This document shows, piece by piece, positions 42,865 through 51,561 of a stretch of DNA of 64,000 bases (positions within the stretch are counted from its first letter, which is position 1; each line of letters starts with the position of its first letter). This stretch comes from Roseateles oligotrophus. GTDB lineage: Bacteria > Pseudomonadota > Gammaproteobacteria > Burkholderiales > Burkholderiaceae_C. Position numbers and translations under genes: made by a program. The notes beneath the pieces are model-generated. The model did no database searches. It was given only the letters and a program-made list of their open reading frames with translations, and was not told where the DNA came from. The stretch spans positions 62,001 through 126,000 of the forward strand of contig NZ_JAJIRN010000006.1 in NCBI RefSeq assembly GCF_025717515.1, read 5' to 3'.

Positions 42865-43761
42865 ATGTCAGCCACCACGCTCACAACCCACGCCAGCCAT
42901 CCAGCCGAAGCAGCTACGAACAGCGCTGTTTTGCGGCATGCACAGGTCAAGGGCCTGAACATCGCCTACCGCGAAGCCGGCGACCGCAAGAATCCCACCT
43001 TTGTGCTCTTGCACGGCTTCCCCAGCAGCTCCTTCATGTACCGCAATCTGCTGCCGCTGCTGGCCGAGCGCTTTCATGTGATTGCGCCCGACTATGTCGG
43101 CTTCGGAGACTCGGCAGCACCACAGCCCGGCGACTTTGAATACAGCTTTGACCACCTGGCCGAACATGTCGAAGCGCTGCTGCAGCAACTCGGGCTTGAT
43201 CGCTACTACCTCTATATGCAGGACTACGGCGGCCCGATCGGGCTGCGTCTGGCGACGGCCAAGCCGCAGGCCGTGTTGGGCCTGGTGATACAAAACGCCA
43301 ACAGCTATGTCGAGGGCATCAGCCGCCTCACAAGCGAGGCCTTTATGGCGCTGTGGCAAAGCAAAGACGAGCGCGGCGTGAGCCAGTTGCTGGCACCCGC
43401 GACGGTGCAATACCAATACGCGGCGGGCAGCCGCAAGCCGGCCGATCTTGACCCCCGCACCTGGACCCATGACACCGCCTTGCTGAGCCGACCGGGCAGC
43501 GCGCAGGCGCAGATGGCGCTGTTTCGCGACTATCAGAACAACCTCGCCAAATACCCGCAATGGCAGGCCTATCTGCGCGAGCAGCAACCGAAGACGCTGG
43601 TGGTCTGGGGCGATGGCGACCCGCTATTCACTCCCGCCGGCGCGGACGCCTATGGCCGCGACCTGCCAGACCTCGCCATCCACCACCTCGACACCGGGCA
43701 TTTCGCCCTCGAGGAAGACGCCGCCTTGATCGCCGACCTGATCTTGACCTACTTTTCTTGA
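42865..43761 (+). CDS. Alpha/beta hydrolase, epoxide hydrolase/haloalkane dehalogenase-like
   Basis: 298 residues. HGFPSSSFMYRNLLPLLAERF (HG oxyanion region), APDYVGFGDSAAP, nucleophile elbow MQDYGGPIGLRLA with an Asp in place of Ser, acid Asp in VVWGDGDPLFTP and base His in LDTGHFALEED. Asp nucleophile chemistry points to epoxide hydrolase or haloalkane dehalogenase; I do not see the halide-stabilising Trp next to the Asp, so epoxide hydrolase or another hydrolase is favoured. ATG 42865 follows GGAG by about ten bases. Divergent from a GlxA-type regulator. Confidence 0.85.
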   Translation: MSATTLTTHASHPAEAATNSAVLRHAQVKGLNIAYREAGDRKNPTFVLLHGFPSSSFMYRNLLPLLAERFHVIAPDYVGFGDSAAPQPGDFEYSFDHLAEHVEALLQQLGLDRYYLYMQDYGGPIGLRLATAKPQAVLGLVIQNANSYVEGISRLTSEAFMALWQSKDERGVSQLLAPATVQYQYAAGSRKPADLDPRTWTHDTALLSRPGSAQAQMALFRDYQNNLAKYPQWQAYLREQQPKTLVVWGDGDPLFTPAGADAYGRDLPDLAIHHLDTGHFALEEDAALIADLILTYFS

Positions 43762-43824
43762 ACGCAGCCGAAACAGCGGTGACCCGCAACTGGTCGATTA
43801 TTTACTCGCATAGAAAGAATCATC

Positions 43825-44238
43825 ATGAACACACATCACATTCCGTCCCTGCTGCTGAGCGCCCTGCTGATCTCCCTGACCGCGCCGACGCTGGCCCAGG
43901 CACAGGTGCAGGAAAAAGTCCTCAGCCGCCAACAAGTCATCCAGGAGACCGAAGCCCATTTGGCCATGCACGACTGGGATTCGATCAACAGCGTATGGCG
44001 GCTCAAACCCGGCATGGACCTGCCCAAAGCCCCGAGTTCACGCGAAGCGGCCATCGCCAGCCGGGAGCAATTCCTGCAAACGAATCGCTGGGAAGAAAAC
44101 CGAGGCGCATGGGTCGCTGTCGAGGGCGCACCCCGAGTGATGAGTCGGCTCGGCCGCCATCAAATGCAGCTCGAAACCGCCCGCTTCATGCTGACGCACC
44201 GCTTCGACGAAGCCAGCAAAACATGGCGCAGCATCTAG
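43825..44238 (+). CDS. Small exported protein with three internal repeats (unrecognised)
   Basis: 137 residues. Signal peptide MNTHHIPSLLLSALLISLT to about AQA-27. The mature part holds three degenerate ~22-residue units: AHLAMHDWDSINSVWRLKPG, EQFLQTNRWEENRGAWVAVEG and ARFMLTHRFDEASKTWRSI, with a shared pattern of an aromatic or Trp-Asp/Glu turn and a Trp about seven residues later. I do not recognise the family. It lies 63 bases after the hydrolase, same strand, and could be in one operon with it. Probably periplasmic. Confidence 0.78.
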   Translation: MNTHHIPSLLLSALLISLTAPTLAQAQVQEKVLSRQQVIQETEAHLAMHDWDSINSVWRLKPGMDLPKAPSSREAAIASREQFLQTNRWEENRGAWVAVEGAPRVMSRLGRHQMQLETARFMLTHRFDEASKTWRSI

Positions 44239-44287
44239 GAGGCACGGCAGGCTCCAGGCTCCAAAATTTTTGTATCGGAAAACCAAT

Positions 44288-44737
44288 ATGAGCTCATCCG
44301 TACTCGCTTACACCGCCCTGCCCGCTTTCACGCTGGCGCTGGTGGCGCTGTTCACCAAAACCACGCTGATCAGCGTGCTGCAGGTAGTCAGCCGCGTGCG
44401 CGCCGGCATCTACCCGATCCCGGAAGATGCGCGCCTGATGCGAAGGCGGACGGCGGATGCCGAGGCCGACTTTGTGCGCCGCTGCGCCAATGTCTGGCGC
44501 AATGACACCGAGAACCTGCCGCTGTTTTTTGCGTTAGCGTTCGCCTATACGCTGCTTGGCGCCCCGGCCGAATCTGCCGCGCAGTTGTTCGGTGCCTATG
44601 TGCTGCTGCGCTACGCCCACACGGTTGTCTTCTTGCTGGGCTTGCAGCCTTGGCGCACGGTGCTCTATTTACCTGGCCTGGCGGTTTGCTGGGTGATCGC
44701 GTGGAAGTCGTTGCTGCTGGCGGGGCTGCTGGGCTGA
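44288..44737 (+). CDS. MAPEG-family membrane protein
   Basis: 149 residues with four TM segments and MAPEG pattern (YTALPAFTLALVALFTKTTLISVLQVVSRVRAG; AEADFVRRCANVWRNDTENLPLFFALAFAYTLLG; YAHTVVFLLGLQPWRTVLYLPGLAVCWVIA). MAPEG proteins include microsomal glutathione transferases; the conserved Arg-Asn-Asp (VWRNDTEN) supports it. Glutathione-dependent detoxification is possible but not shown. Start ATG 44288 precedes TM1. Confidence 0.88.
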   Translation: MSSSVLAYTALPAFTLALVALFTKTTLISVLQVVSRVRAGIYPIPEDARLMRRRTADAEADFVRRCANVWRNDTENLPLFFALAFAYTLLGAPAESAAQLFGAYVLLRYAHTVVFLLGLQPWRTVLYLPGLAVCWVIAWKSLLLAGLLG

Positions 44738-45327
44738 TACAGCCGGTCAAGTCGGCATCGCGGTCACGCAGCAGTCTCCTTGCTAGCGACCAATACAAGT
44801 AGACAATGGCGCGATTCAACCATGGTGGCATGATGCGGTCGCGACCCGATCTTCTGTGTTTTCCGGAGGATTCAATGGGGGCTGCCACGCTCGCTTGGCG
44901 GAAAGTACACGGCCGACTTTTTTCGATCACTCGCCGAATCTGGAGGTCAACTCCGTGCCCGTTGCGGGCGTCCAAAGTGCCGACATCTAAGTCGAGGATG
45001 CAGCGATTCCGGTCTTTCGGAAGTTCAATTGGCTTGCCCGACACTTGACATTTACTTCAGTCGGACTCGTGACCGAGTGGGACTTACACCCACAGGAAAG
45101 CGCCGCCTTTGCACCGCGCACCGCGATAGAAGTTGTTGGGGATTTGGCCGTGAATGGCTCTAGAAGACTCACTCCGGTCACACAGCTATTGGATTTGGCT
45201 GCCAGAAACCTATTACTCACGGCGGCGCAGTATTGGAATTTGAATTTCGTCAGATCGGAAACCAACATACGAATTCTTCGATCGGCATAATTAAGACGTT
45301 TGTCAATAAGCGCACCGCAGGGCGACC
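44738..45327. other. Gene-free stretch, AT-richer than its surroundings
   Basis: About 590 bases without a recognisable gene. Short open frames on both strands (e.g. plus 45045-45290, minus 44987-45397) have no ribosome site, family resemblance or good codon pattern. Local GC is visibly lower than in flanking genes, and it stays low in the first third of the next gene. It may be a decayed or acquired segment. Promoter of the PAS kinase presumably lies in the last 100 bases. Confidence 0.55.
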
Positions 45328-47763
45328 ATGAGCACAAATAACCATCAGCAGGAAAATTCCAATTCTGCCTTGCAGGTCGATCCCGCAAATGCTGCATCAG
45401 TCCTGCGTCAACGGGCCGAGGCTATTCTGCAAGAACGGGCAGATAAGCTCCAACCGCAATCGCCCGAAATGATAAAGCTGGCGTTGCACGAATTGCAGCT
45501 ACGCCAGATTGAGTTGGAGTTGCGAAACGAGGAACTGCGCCAAGCGAAGGATCAAGCAGGCTATGTCGATTTGTACGACTCTGCGCCAGTAGGTTACTGC
45601 ACCATTAGTGAAAACGGTGTGATCCAACAAGCTAACCTGACCATGGCGACTCTGCTGGGTGTGGCACGCAATGCACTGATAAAGCAGCCAATTAAAAAGT
45701 TCATGTTCGGACAAAACTCGGACATTTACGACCTGATGCAGCAGAAGCTCCTCAAGACGGGTGAACCCAATGCGTGTGAGCTGCGAGTTATCAAGTCTAA
45801 CGGGGACCAACATTGGGTTCATTTTGCGGCCACGGTCGCGCAGGATGAAAACGGTGGTGTGCTGCTGCATGTCGTGATCAGCAGCATTGATGAACTGAAG
45901 CGGGCTCAGGTACTGGCTTTATTCCAGGCTCAGATAAAGGCGGCTCGGCGGATTCAGGGGTTGGTTGATGGGTCAATGGACGCCATCATCTCCATTGATG
46001 CCAATATGGATGTGGTTCTATATAACCCAGCAGCGGCAGAGACATTCGGGGTGCCGGTCGAAGAGGCCATGGGGCGTTCTATTGAGCAATTCATACCATC
46101 CCGGTTTCGTGAAGTACATAGCAAGCATGTACACGCTTTTGGTGAACAAAGCCAAACCACGCGTCGTATGGGTAATCTTGGGCAGCTTGTTGGATTGCGT
46201 TCCAATGGCGAGGAATTCCCCATAGAAGCCTCAATTTCATTTATCGAGATCGACGGCGAGAAGGTTTACACGGTCATCCTTCGCGACATCACCAAGCGCA
46301 AGAAGACCGAAGAAAACCTGCGGGAGAGTGAATACCGCTGGCGGTTTGCCATTGAAGGCTCGGGGGACGGCTTGTGGGACTGGGACATTCAAAACAACCA
46401 TGTTTTCTACAGCGCGCGCTGGCTGGCCATGCTGGGCCTGGAAAACGAGGCGGCGGGCCGCGACCCGCATGTATGGAGCTCCCACCTGCATCCAGAGGAC
46501 AAAAGCCGCGTGCTGGCGCAAGTGCAAGCGCACCTGGATGCACAGACGCCGCACTATGCCAACGAACACCGCGTCATTTGCAAGGATGGCAGCACCAAAT
46601 GGATGCTCGGGCGCGGCCTGGTTGTTCAAAGGGATGACGAGGGGCGGCCGCTGCGCATGATCGGAACCAACAGCGACGTCACCGAGCGCAAGGAGGCGGA
46701 GGCGGTATTGCAGGAGAAAGAGCGTCTCCTGTTGGAGTCCCAACGCATTGCCCGTATTGGCAGTTGGTCCTGGGCTTTCACCGGCCCGATCAAATGGACG
46801 GACGAGACGTATCGCGTTTACGGCGTCTCACCGAAAACCTTCATCCCGACCATTGAGGCGCTGGTCAATCTGATTCATCCTGAAGACCGTCCGACAATGA
46901 AGGAATGGGTGCGCGCCTGCGGTGCGGGAGAACAGCCTGCTGAGCTTGAGTTTCGCTGCGTCTGGCCCGACGGCACGGTCCGGCTTCTCAGTGGTCGTGG
47001 CGGGCGGATTGATGACGCCGAGAACCGACCCACCCACATCGTCGGCACGGTGCAGGACATCACCGAGCGCAAGCGGACTGAGGTCGATCTGCAGCAATCC
47101 TTGCTTGACAAAGACGCCCTGCTCAAAGAAGTCCACCATCGCGTCAAGAACAACCTGCAAGTCATCAACAGCCTGCTGCGCCTGGAGGCCGGTCGCAGCT
47201 TGGTAGCCGACACCAAGGAAGTGCTCGGGTACATGCGCGGTCGTATCCGCACCATGGCGGAACTGCATGAGTCCCTGTACCGCTCTGGTACTTTTGCGTC
47301 AGTGGATTTAGGGGTATTTCTGAGTCGAGTAGCGACGCAGGCGTTCAAGACTCAAGAGCTACACCGCGACGCGGTGCGGCTCACTTTGAGCCTGGGCTCG
47401 GTGCAGTCATGCATGGACCAAGCCACGGCGGCGGGGCTACTGCTCAACGAGTTGATCGCCAATTGCCTGAAACATGCTTTTCCCGAGGGACGAGCAGGTG
47501 AAGTAAGCGTGGCGTTGCAACCAGCAAGCGACCAAGGCAACCCACCGGATGGCCGCTGGTGCTTGGGGGTGAGCGACACCGGTGTGGGCCTGGCCCCAGA
47601 CTTTGACAACAAGCGCAAAGCCTCGCTCGGCCTGCAACTGGTAACTGACCTGAGCCAACAGCTCGGCGGCACCTTGGTGATAGACGCGGTACCCGGTGCG
47701 GGCGCTCGGTTCAGCGTTGTGTTTGCCGTGCAAGCACCAGCAGCACTGGTGATGCCGCCATGA
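45328..47763 (+). CDS. Multi-PAS sensor histidine kinase (HisKA_2 type)
   Basis: 811 residues, no TM helix, so probably cytoplasmic. A coiled-coil start (LALHELQLRQIELELRNEEL) leads to four PAS domains: LYDSAPVGYCTISENGVI (about 80), DGSMDAIISIDANMDVVLYN (about 215), AIEGSGDGLWDWDIQNNHVF (about 345) and IARIGSWSWAFTGPIKWTDE (about 475). The kinase has KEVHHRVKNNLQVI with phospho-acceptor His603 and an ATPase domain (LLLNELIANCLKHAF, VSDTGVGLAPDF, LGLQLVTDLSQQLGG). The stop overlaps the receiver gene by four bases, so the pair works together. The input signal is unknown; PAS3 and PAS4 look like typical light/redox/ligand folds but cofactors cannot be inferred. The first ~1000 bases are AT-richer than the rest, suggesting a mosaic origin. 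Confidence 0.9.
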   Translation: MSTNNHQQENSNSALQVDPANAASVLRQRAEAILQERADKLQPQSPEMIKLALHELQLRQIELELRNEELRQAKDQAGYVDLYDSAPVGYCTISENGVIQQANLTMATLLGVARNALIKQPIKKFMFGQNSDIYDLMQQKLLKTGEPNACELRVIKSNGDQHWVHFAATVAQDENGGVLLHVVISSIDELKRAQVLALFQAQIKAARRIQGLVDGSMDAIISIDANMDVVLYNPAAAETFGVPVEEAMGRSIEQFIPSRFREVHSKHVHAFGEQSQTTRRMGNLGQLVGLRSNGEEFPIEASISFIEIDGEKVYTVILRDITKRKKTEENLRESEYRWRFAIEGSGDGLWDWDIQNNHVFYSARWLAMLGLENEAAGRDPHVWSSHLHPEDKSRVLAQVQAHLDAQTPHYANEHRVICKDGSTKWMLGRGLVVQRDDEGRPLRMIGTNSDVTERKEAEAVLQEKERLLLESQRIARIGSWSWAFTGPIKWTDETYRVYGVSPKTFIPTIEALVNLIHPEDRPTMKEWVRACGAGEQPAELEFRCVWPDGTVRLLSGRGGRIDDAENRPTHIVGTVQDITERKRTEVDLQQSLLDKDALLKEVHHRVKNNLQVINSLLRLEAGRSLVADTKEVLGYMRGRIRTMAELHESLYRSGTFASVDLGVFLSRVATQAFKTQELHRDAVRLTLSLGSVQSCMDQATAAGLLLNELIANCLKHAFPEGRAGEVSVALQPASDQGNPPDGRWCLGVSDTGVGLAPDFDNKRKASLGLQLVTDLSQQLGGTLVIDAVPGAGARFSVVFAVQAPAALVMPP

Positions 47764-48131
47764 TCAAACGCAAAAATCTGGTTGTCGAAGACGAACGGCT
47801 CATTGCCCGCGATATTGCCATGCAACTCTGCGACCTGTGCTACGAACCGCTTGGCCCGGCGGGCACTGGCGAGCAGGCCATTGAGATGGCTGGAGAGTTA
47901 CGGCCCGACCTGGTGCTGATGGACGTGCACCTGGGCAGTGCCATGGATGGTATTGCCGCGGCCCAGGGCATCCGCACACAGTTTGATATAGCCACGGCTT
48001 TCCTAAGCGCCTTTTCTGGCGATGCGGATAGGGCAAGAGCCCAACTCGCAAAGCCCGCTGGCTATCTGGCAAAGCCATTCGAGGAGCATGAGTTGCGCGA
48101 GGTCATCGAGGCGGAGTTCAAAGACGGCTGA
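47760..48131 (+). CDS. Single-domain response regulator
   Basis: 123 residues, receiver only. Acidic pair Glu-Asp-Glu (VVEDERLIARD), phospho-acceptor Asp55 (LVLMDVHLG), switch residue Ser83 (AFLSAFS) and Lys105 (GYLAKPFEE). It has no output domain and so must act through protein contacts or as a phosphate sink. Coupled by ATGA to the PAS kinase. Confidence 0.92.
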   Translation: MIKRKNLVVEDERLIARDIAMQLCDLCYEPLGPAGTGEQAIEMAGELRPDLVLMDVHLGSAMDGIAAAQGIRTQFDIATAFLSAFSGDADRARAQLAKPAGYLAKPFEEHELREVIEAEFKDG

Positions 48132-48223
48132 CAGCGCAGTCGGGTCTGAATTTGGCCTTCCAGGAAGCGGCCCATCACGGTGGTCGGCTTCCAGCCTTCC
48201 GGCGTCGGGCGATCTCGCTTGAT

Positions 48224-48255
48224 GGGCGACTGCAACGGGCACCTTGCAGTCGCCC
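48224..48255. terminator. Strong hairpin after the receiver gene
   Basis: GGGCGACTGCAA, eight-base loop, TTGCAGTCGCCC: a perfect 12-base stem, 92 bases after the receiver stop and 97 before the end of convergent apbE. It is followed by a run of C, not T, so it is not a standard intrinsic terminator. It may still block both converging transcripts. The rest of 48132-48351 shows no gene. Confidence 0.5.
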
Positions 48256-48351
48256 CCCCCGAGCTAGCAAAGATCATCGGCACCTGCGCATCAACGAGCA
48301 AGCACGGACACCCACGCTGAACGCGATTGTTTGCACCCAGCGACGCGAACC

Positions 48352-49374
48352 TTACTCTGCCGTCAAGCCTTGCAAGGCCGGACTGAGAACCTCCCGCCAG
48401 TTCGGCTCCCTCAACACAAACAGGGCAGCCAACCCGAGTTGCGCCGCCAAGGTCGGTCCGGCAGTAGGCCCCAAGACCAGCAAGGCGGTCGCCCAAGCAT
48501 CGGCCAAACAGCAGCTCGGATGCAGCACGCTGACGCTGGCCAGGCCATGCCCGATCGGCTCGCCGCTGCGCGGGTCCATGGTGTGTGAGCGACGCAGTCC
48601 TTGCGCGTCGACGAAGATGTGCCGGTAGTCGCCGCTGGTGGCCACCGACAGCCCATGCAAAGCCAGCGCCATGTCCCTCAACCCATTGGCGCCGGGCACG
48701 CCTTCAAGCTGCACCCACCAGGGCTGGCCATTGGGCTTGAGGCCGCTGCCGCGCAGCTCACCACCGACCTCGACCAGATGGTGAACGAGGCCACAGTCGA
48801 GCAAGAAATCGGCCAGTTGATCGACCGCAAAGCCCTTGGCGATGCCGCACAGATCCAGTTCCAGGCCGCCCGGCTGCCAGACTTCAAAGTCGCCGCTGGC
48901 TTCACGCAGGGTCAGGTCTTGCCAACCGATGTTGGCAGGCGCTTGCACGCCGGCTGGCGGCACAAAGCCCGGCGCGTCATGGCGCAGACCGGCGCCAAAA
49001 CCCCATGCCCGCACCAAGGCCGCCGCCGTCGGATCAAAGGCGCCGCCGCTGGCCCGCGCCACGTCTAAGGCCATGATCAAGACCTGGGCGCAAGCCGGAG
49101 AAATGGCGACCCAGCTGGCCGGTTGAGCTCGCCCGAAGCGACACACATCCGAATCCGGCTCCCAGGGGCTCATGCGCGCCACCACCTCGGCCAGCCGGGC
49201 CTCCAGACCGCGCCGCACCGGCGCGCAGTCCAGCGCACGCGGCCCATAGAACTTGACGTTCCAACGGGTCCCCATGCTCAGGCCGTCGAGTGCATAAAGC
49301 TGCTCGCCCAGGACGGGCGTAACCGGGTCAATCCGCGCGGGCAGCAGCACGCGCCTTTCCATCGTTAGGGTCAT
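48352..49374 (-). CDS. apbE: FAD:protein FMN transferase (ApbE)
   Basis: 340 residues with the ApbE pattern: LDGLSMGTRWNVKFYG, GAFDPTAAALVRAWGFG, LDLCGIAKGFAVDQLADFL, SGDYRHIFVDAQGLRRSHTMDPRSGEPI and LADAWATALLVLG. It attaches FMN from FAD to a Thr/Ser in D-x-x-(S/T)-G-A-T motifs of exported proteins such as NqrC, RnfG or FMN-bind proteins. No signal peptide is evident at the N terminus (MTLTMERRVLL), so it may be membrane-independent or cytosolic. It ends a gene set with PepSY, DUF2271 and DUF4198 members, and the DUF2271 protein has a matching motif. Confidence 0.93.
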   Translation of the reverse strand: MTLTMERRVLLPARIDPVTPVLGEQLYALDGLSMGTRWNVKFYGPRALDCAPVRRGLEARLAEVVARMSPWEPDSDVCRFGRAQPASWVAISPACAQVLIMALDVARASGGAFDPTAAALVRAWGFGAGLRHDAPGFVPPAGVQAPANIGWQDLTLREASGDFEVWQPGGLELDLCGIAKGFAVDQLADFLLDCGLVHHLVEVGGELRGSGLKPNGQPWWVQLEGVPGANGLRDMALALHGLSVATSGDYRHIFVDAQGLRRSHTMDPRSGEPIGHGLASVSVLHPSCCLADAWATALLVLGPTAGPTLAAQLGLAALFVLREPNWREVLSPALQGLTAE

Positions 49375-49380
49375 CGCGAT

Positions 49381-49546
49381 TTAGAACTTGTCCGTGAATA
49401 GAAGGGCTGAGGGAGGCGAGGTGATTTGGGCGCAGGGCTAGGCGCAAAGCGCAGCGATACCCGCTGGTATCGCGAGCATTTGCAACAACGCCATGCGTTC
49501 AAAGCGACCGCCGCGCCGACCCCGGCTATTCACGGATAAGTTCTTA
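49381..49546. repeat. Long palindromic intergenic element (copy 2)
   Basis: Ends TTAGAACTTGTCCGTGAATAG (49381-49401) and CTATTCACGGATAAGTTCTTA (49526-49546) are reverse complements with two mismatches in 21. The centre has a perfect hairpin GCGATACC-CGCT-GGTATCGC (49454-49473). The right end includes the stop codon of the DUF4198 gene. It lies between that gene and apbE within the same operon direction. Internal resemblance to the element at 41597: both have (C/G)(A/T)TG...GTTG...ATGCTCG before the centre, reading copy 2 on the minus strand. Confidence 0.8.
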
Positions 49547-50359
49547 CTTGGGCAGTACCTCAAAAGTGGCGCTGTAACGGTAGCGCTTGGCAGGCTGCTC
49601 GGCCGTGGCGGCCGATTCGTGACCCAAGCCCAGCCAATAGCGACCGGGCTCGGCCCAGGTGATTTTCAACTCGCCCTGTGCGTCGGTTTTCAGCGTCAGC
49701 TCGCCGAGCTTGTAGCGGTAGCGACTGCCGCCGCGCAAGACGGTCACGGTCGCATCCGGCAGCGGCTTGCCGTCAAGCAGCAGGCGCAGATGCACGGCGT
49801 CGCCATTGGAGAGATCGGTGACCGGCGTCAAGGCTTGCAGGGCCAGACCCTCGCTGCCGGGCTGAGCGGGCGGCAGGCCGGCTCGCTCCTTGCTGACAAA
49901 GGTCTCGCTGAGCATCCAGGTGCGCGTGACTTGCAGTTCCTGGGCCTCGGCCGGGATCTGCGCGGCCATCTCAGACGGCTTGCCGCGCCAGCGCTTGGTG
50001 TCGCCGCCCAGCTTGTAGCTGGCGAACACCGACTCGGCGTTGTTGCTGATGCGGTAGGTTCCGACCTGTTCGAGCTTGACATCGAAGCTAGTCCGGTTGC
50101 GCGCCGTGACGGCAGGCTCGGGCGTTAGCGCCTTGCCGTCAGGTCCGAGCACCAGCACTTGCCCCAGTTGCAGGCCGATCTCGTATTCGAACAACTCCTC
50201 GGAGGCGACCGCATCGATGCTGACCAGCGTCGGCTTGGCGCCGGCTGCCGCGTTGATATGCGCTGTTTGGGGCAGCAGCCAGGTGCGGTGCGCTTGCGCT
50301 GTGCCGGCCGCAAGCAGAGCCAAACCGGCCAAGCCAAGCGCTGTGATGGATAGTTTCAT
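49544..50359 (-). CDS. DUF4198 domain periplasmic protein
   Basis: 271 residues. Signal peptide (ITALGLAGLALLAAGTAQA) ending before HRTWLLPQTAHINAAAG. The body is beta-sandwich-like, as in the DUF4198 / NikM-like cobalt-nickel-uptake periplasmic family (KPTLVSIDAVASEELFEYEIGLQLGQVLVLGPDG; LKTDAQGELKITWAEPGRYWLGLGHE). The His at the mature N terminus (A-H-R) is typical of metal-binding members. In this operon iron rather than nickel is likely. Start ATG 50359; the reading frame beyond it has no ATG. Confidence 0.88.
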   Translation of the reverse strand: MKLSITALGLAGLALLAAGTAQAHRTWLLPQTAHINAAAGAKPTLVSIDAVASEELFEYEIGLQLGQVLVLGPDGKALTPEPAVTARNRTSFDVKLEQVGTYRISNNAESVFASYKLGGDTKRWRGKPSEMAAQIPAEAQELQVTRTWMLSETFVSKERAGLPPAQPGSEGLALQALTPVTDLSNGDAVHLRLLLDGKPLPDATVTVLRGGSRYRYKLGELTLKTDAQGELKITWAEPGRYWLGLGHESAATAEQPAKRYRYSATFEVLPK

Positions 50360-50370
50360 ATGTATTCCCC

Positions 50371-50886
50371 TCAAGGTTTGACCGACAAAGACAAGGCGCC
50401 CAACTCATGCTCGCCCTGCACGCTGACCTGCGAAGCTGAAGCAATCGGCAACTGCAGGGCCAAGCGCTGAACCTCGCGGCCGCCGCCCTCGCGGGCGACT
50501 TCCACCACCAGCTCATATTTGCCGGCGGGCAGGCGCCCCAGGCTCTTGCTCAGGTCGACTTTGTGTTCGCCCACCGGGCGGGTGGCGCCGCTGACGCCGT
50601 CCATCGGCATGCTGAGATCGCGGCCGCTCTTGCGCCACCACTGGCGCATATCGGGCAGCCATTTGGCGCCGGCGTTATTGGCCTTTTTCTGGTCATACCA
50701 GACCGCCAGACTGGTGGCGGGCTCGCCGGCCCGCTCGGCCCATATCGCCACATAAGGGCGGTGGTATTCGGCCACATTGAGGCGCGGCAGCTCCAGACTG
50801 AGCTGCACTTCGGCGGCCCAGGCGGGCAGCGCGGTGCTCGCACTGGCAAGCAAGACCGTGTAGGAAAGAAGAAGTTTGTTTTGCAT
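50371..50886 (-). CDS. DUF2271 protein with flavinylation-type motif
   Basis: 171 residues. Signal peptide to about PAWAAE (25/26), then the DUF2271 domain (LELPRLNVAEYHRPYVAIWAERAGEPATSLAVWYDQ). The stretch MDGVSGATRPVGEHKVDL holds Asp96-Gly-Val-Ser-Gly-Ala-Thr102. This fits D-x-x-(S/T)-G-A-T, the site where ApbE links FMN through a phosphoester to Thr. DUF2271 proteins occur with PepSY and DUF4198 genes in flavinylation-associated clusters. So it is predicted to be a periplasmic flavoprotein that takes electrons from the PepSY membrane partner. That it is flavinylated is inference; the motif and the apbE neighbour are directly visible. Confidence 0.88.
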   Translation of the reverse strand: MQNKLLLSYTVLLASASTALPAWAAEVQLSLELPRLNVAEYHRPYVAIWAERAGEPATSLAVWYDQKKANNAGAKWLPDMRQWWRKSGRDLSMPMDGVSGATRPVGEHKVDLSKSLGRLPAGKYELVVEVAREGGGREVQRLALQLPIASASQVSVQGEHELGALSLSVKP

Positions 50887-50895
50887 GGAGAAAGT

Positions 50896-51561
50896 TCAAT
50901 GAACAAATACAAGTAGCAAGACGACCGGCAGCAGCAAACCTGCGGCCACCAGGGGCCAGACGCTGCGGCGCTTGGCCGCGTGCATCTTCAGAATCAACAA
51001 GCCGGTGATCGCAAAAAGCAGGCTGGCGACGGCGAACAGATCGATGAACCAGCTCCAGACCTGGCCGGTATGGCGCCCTTTGTGCAGATCATTCAGATAG
51101 GCGACGGCGCCGCGCTCGCTGCGCTCGAACTCGGCCTCACCACTGGGCAAGGCGATGCGCAGCCAGGCGTCGCCGCCGGGGCGTGGCAGGGACAAATAGA
51201 GTTCGTCAGGCGCCCATTCGGCCAAAAGGCCTTCGGTCTTGAAGTCCCATTGCTGGCGCAACCAATATTGCAAGGGCGGCGGCAACTCGGACTTCTTGGT
51301 GCCCGAATGTGCAGCCACCAGCGTGGCCCGCAGCACCGCGTCGGGCAACTGCGCCTGCCCGCTCGAAATCCTTGCCTTGGATTCAAACAAGCCGGCATTA
51401 TTCAGCGTTAGCCCCGTGACGCTGAACATCAGCAGCGCCACCAGGCTGATTGCGCTGCTGACCCAATGCCACAGGTGCAATTGCTTCAGGTAGGCGGCCC
51501 GGCTCTTGGCCTGCGCTTTTGTCGGCGCTGGCTCGCCGGCAATATAGGCAGTAGCGCTCAT
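50896..51561 (-). CDS. PepSY-associated membrane protein
   Basis: 221 residues with three TM helices: [20 protein letters not shown] (about 38-58), a periplasmic PepSY-like part, [20 protein letters not shown] and [17 protein letters not shown]. His residues at membrane borders ([21 protein letters not shown]) recall haem-binding PepSY_TM proteins. A plausible role is moving electrons across the membrane to a periplasmic acceptor. ATG 51561 overlaps the stop of the upstream dioxygenase gene by four bases. Order on the minus strand: receptor, dioxygenase, PepSY, DUF2271, DUF4198, apbE. Confidence 0.88.
   Translation of the reverse strand: MSATAYIAGEPAPTKAQAKSRAAYLKQLHLWHWVSSAISLVALLMFSVTGLTLNNAGLFESKARISSGQAQLPDAVLRATLVAAHSGTKKSELPPPLQYWLRQQWDFKTEGLLAEWAPDELYLSLPRPGGDAWLRIALPSGEAEFERSERGAVAYLNDLHKGRHTGQVWSWFIDLFAVASLLFAITGLLILKMHAAKRRSVWPLVAAGLLLPVVLLLVFVH

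Noticed and set aside
44388-45044. 218-codon minus-strand frame over the MAPEG gene and the gap
   Set aside because: Antisense to MAPEG for half its length; no domain, no ribosome site.
48132-48351. Small gene between the receiver gene and apbE
   Set aside because: No ribosome site or recognisable sequence on either strand; the stretch is dominated by a 12-bp-stem hairpin and a C run.
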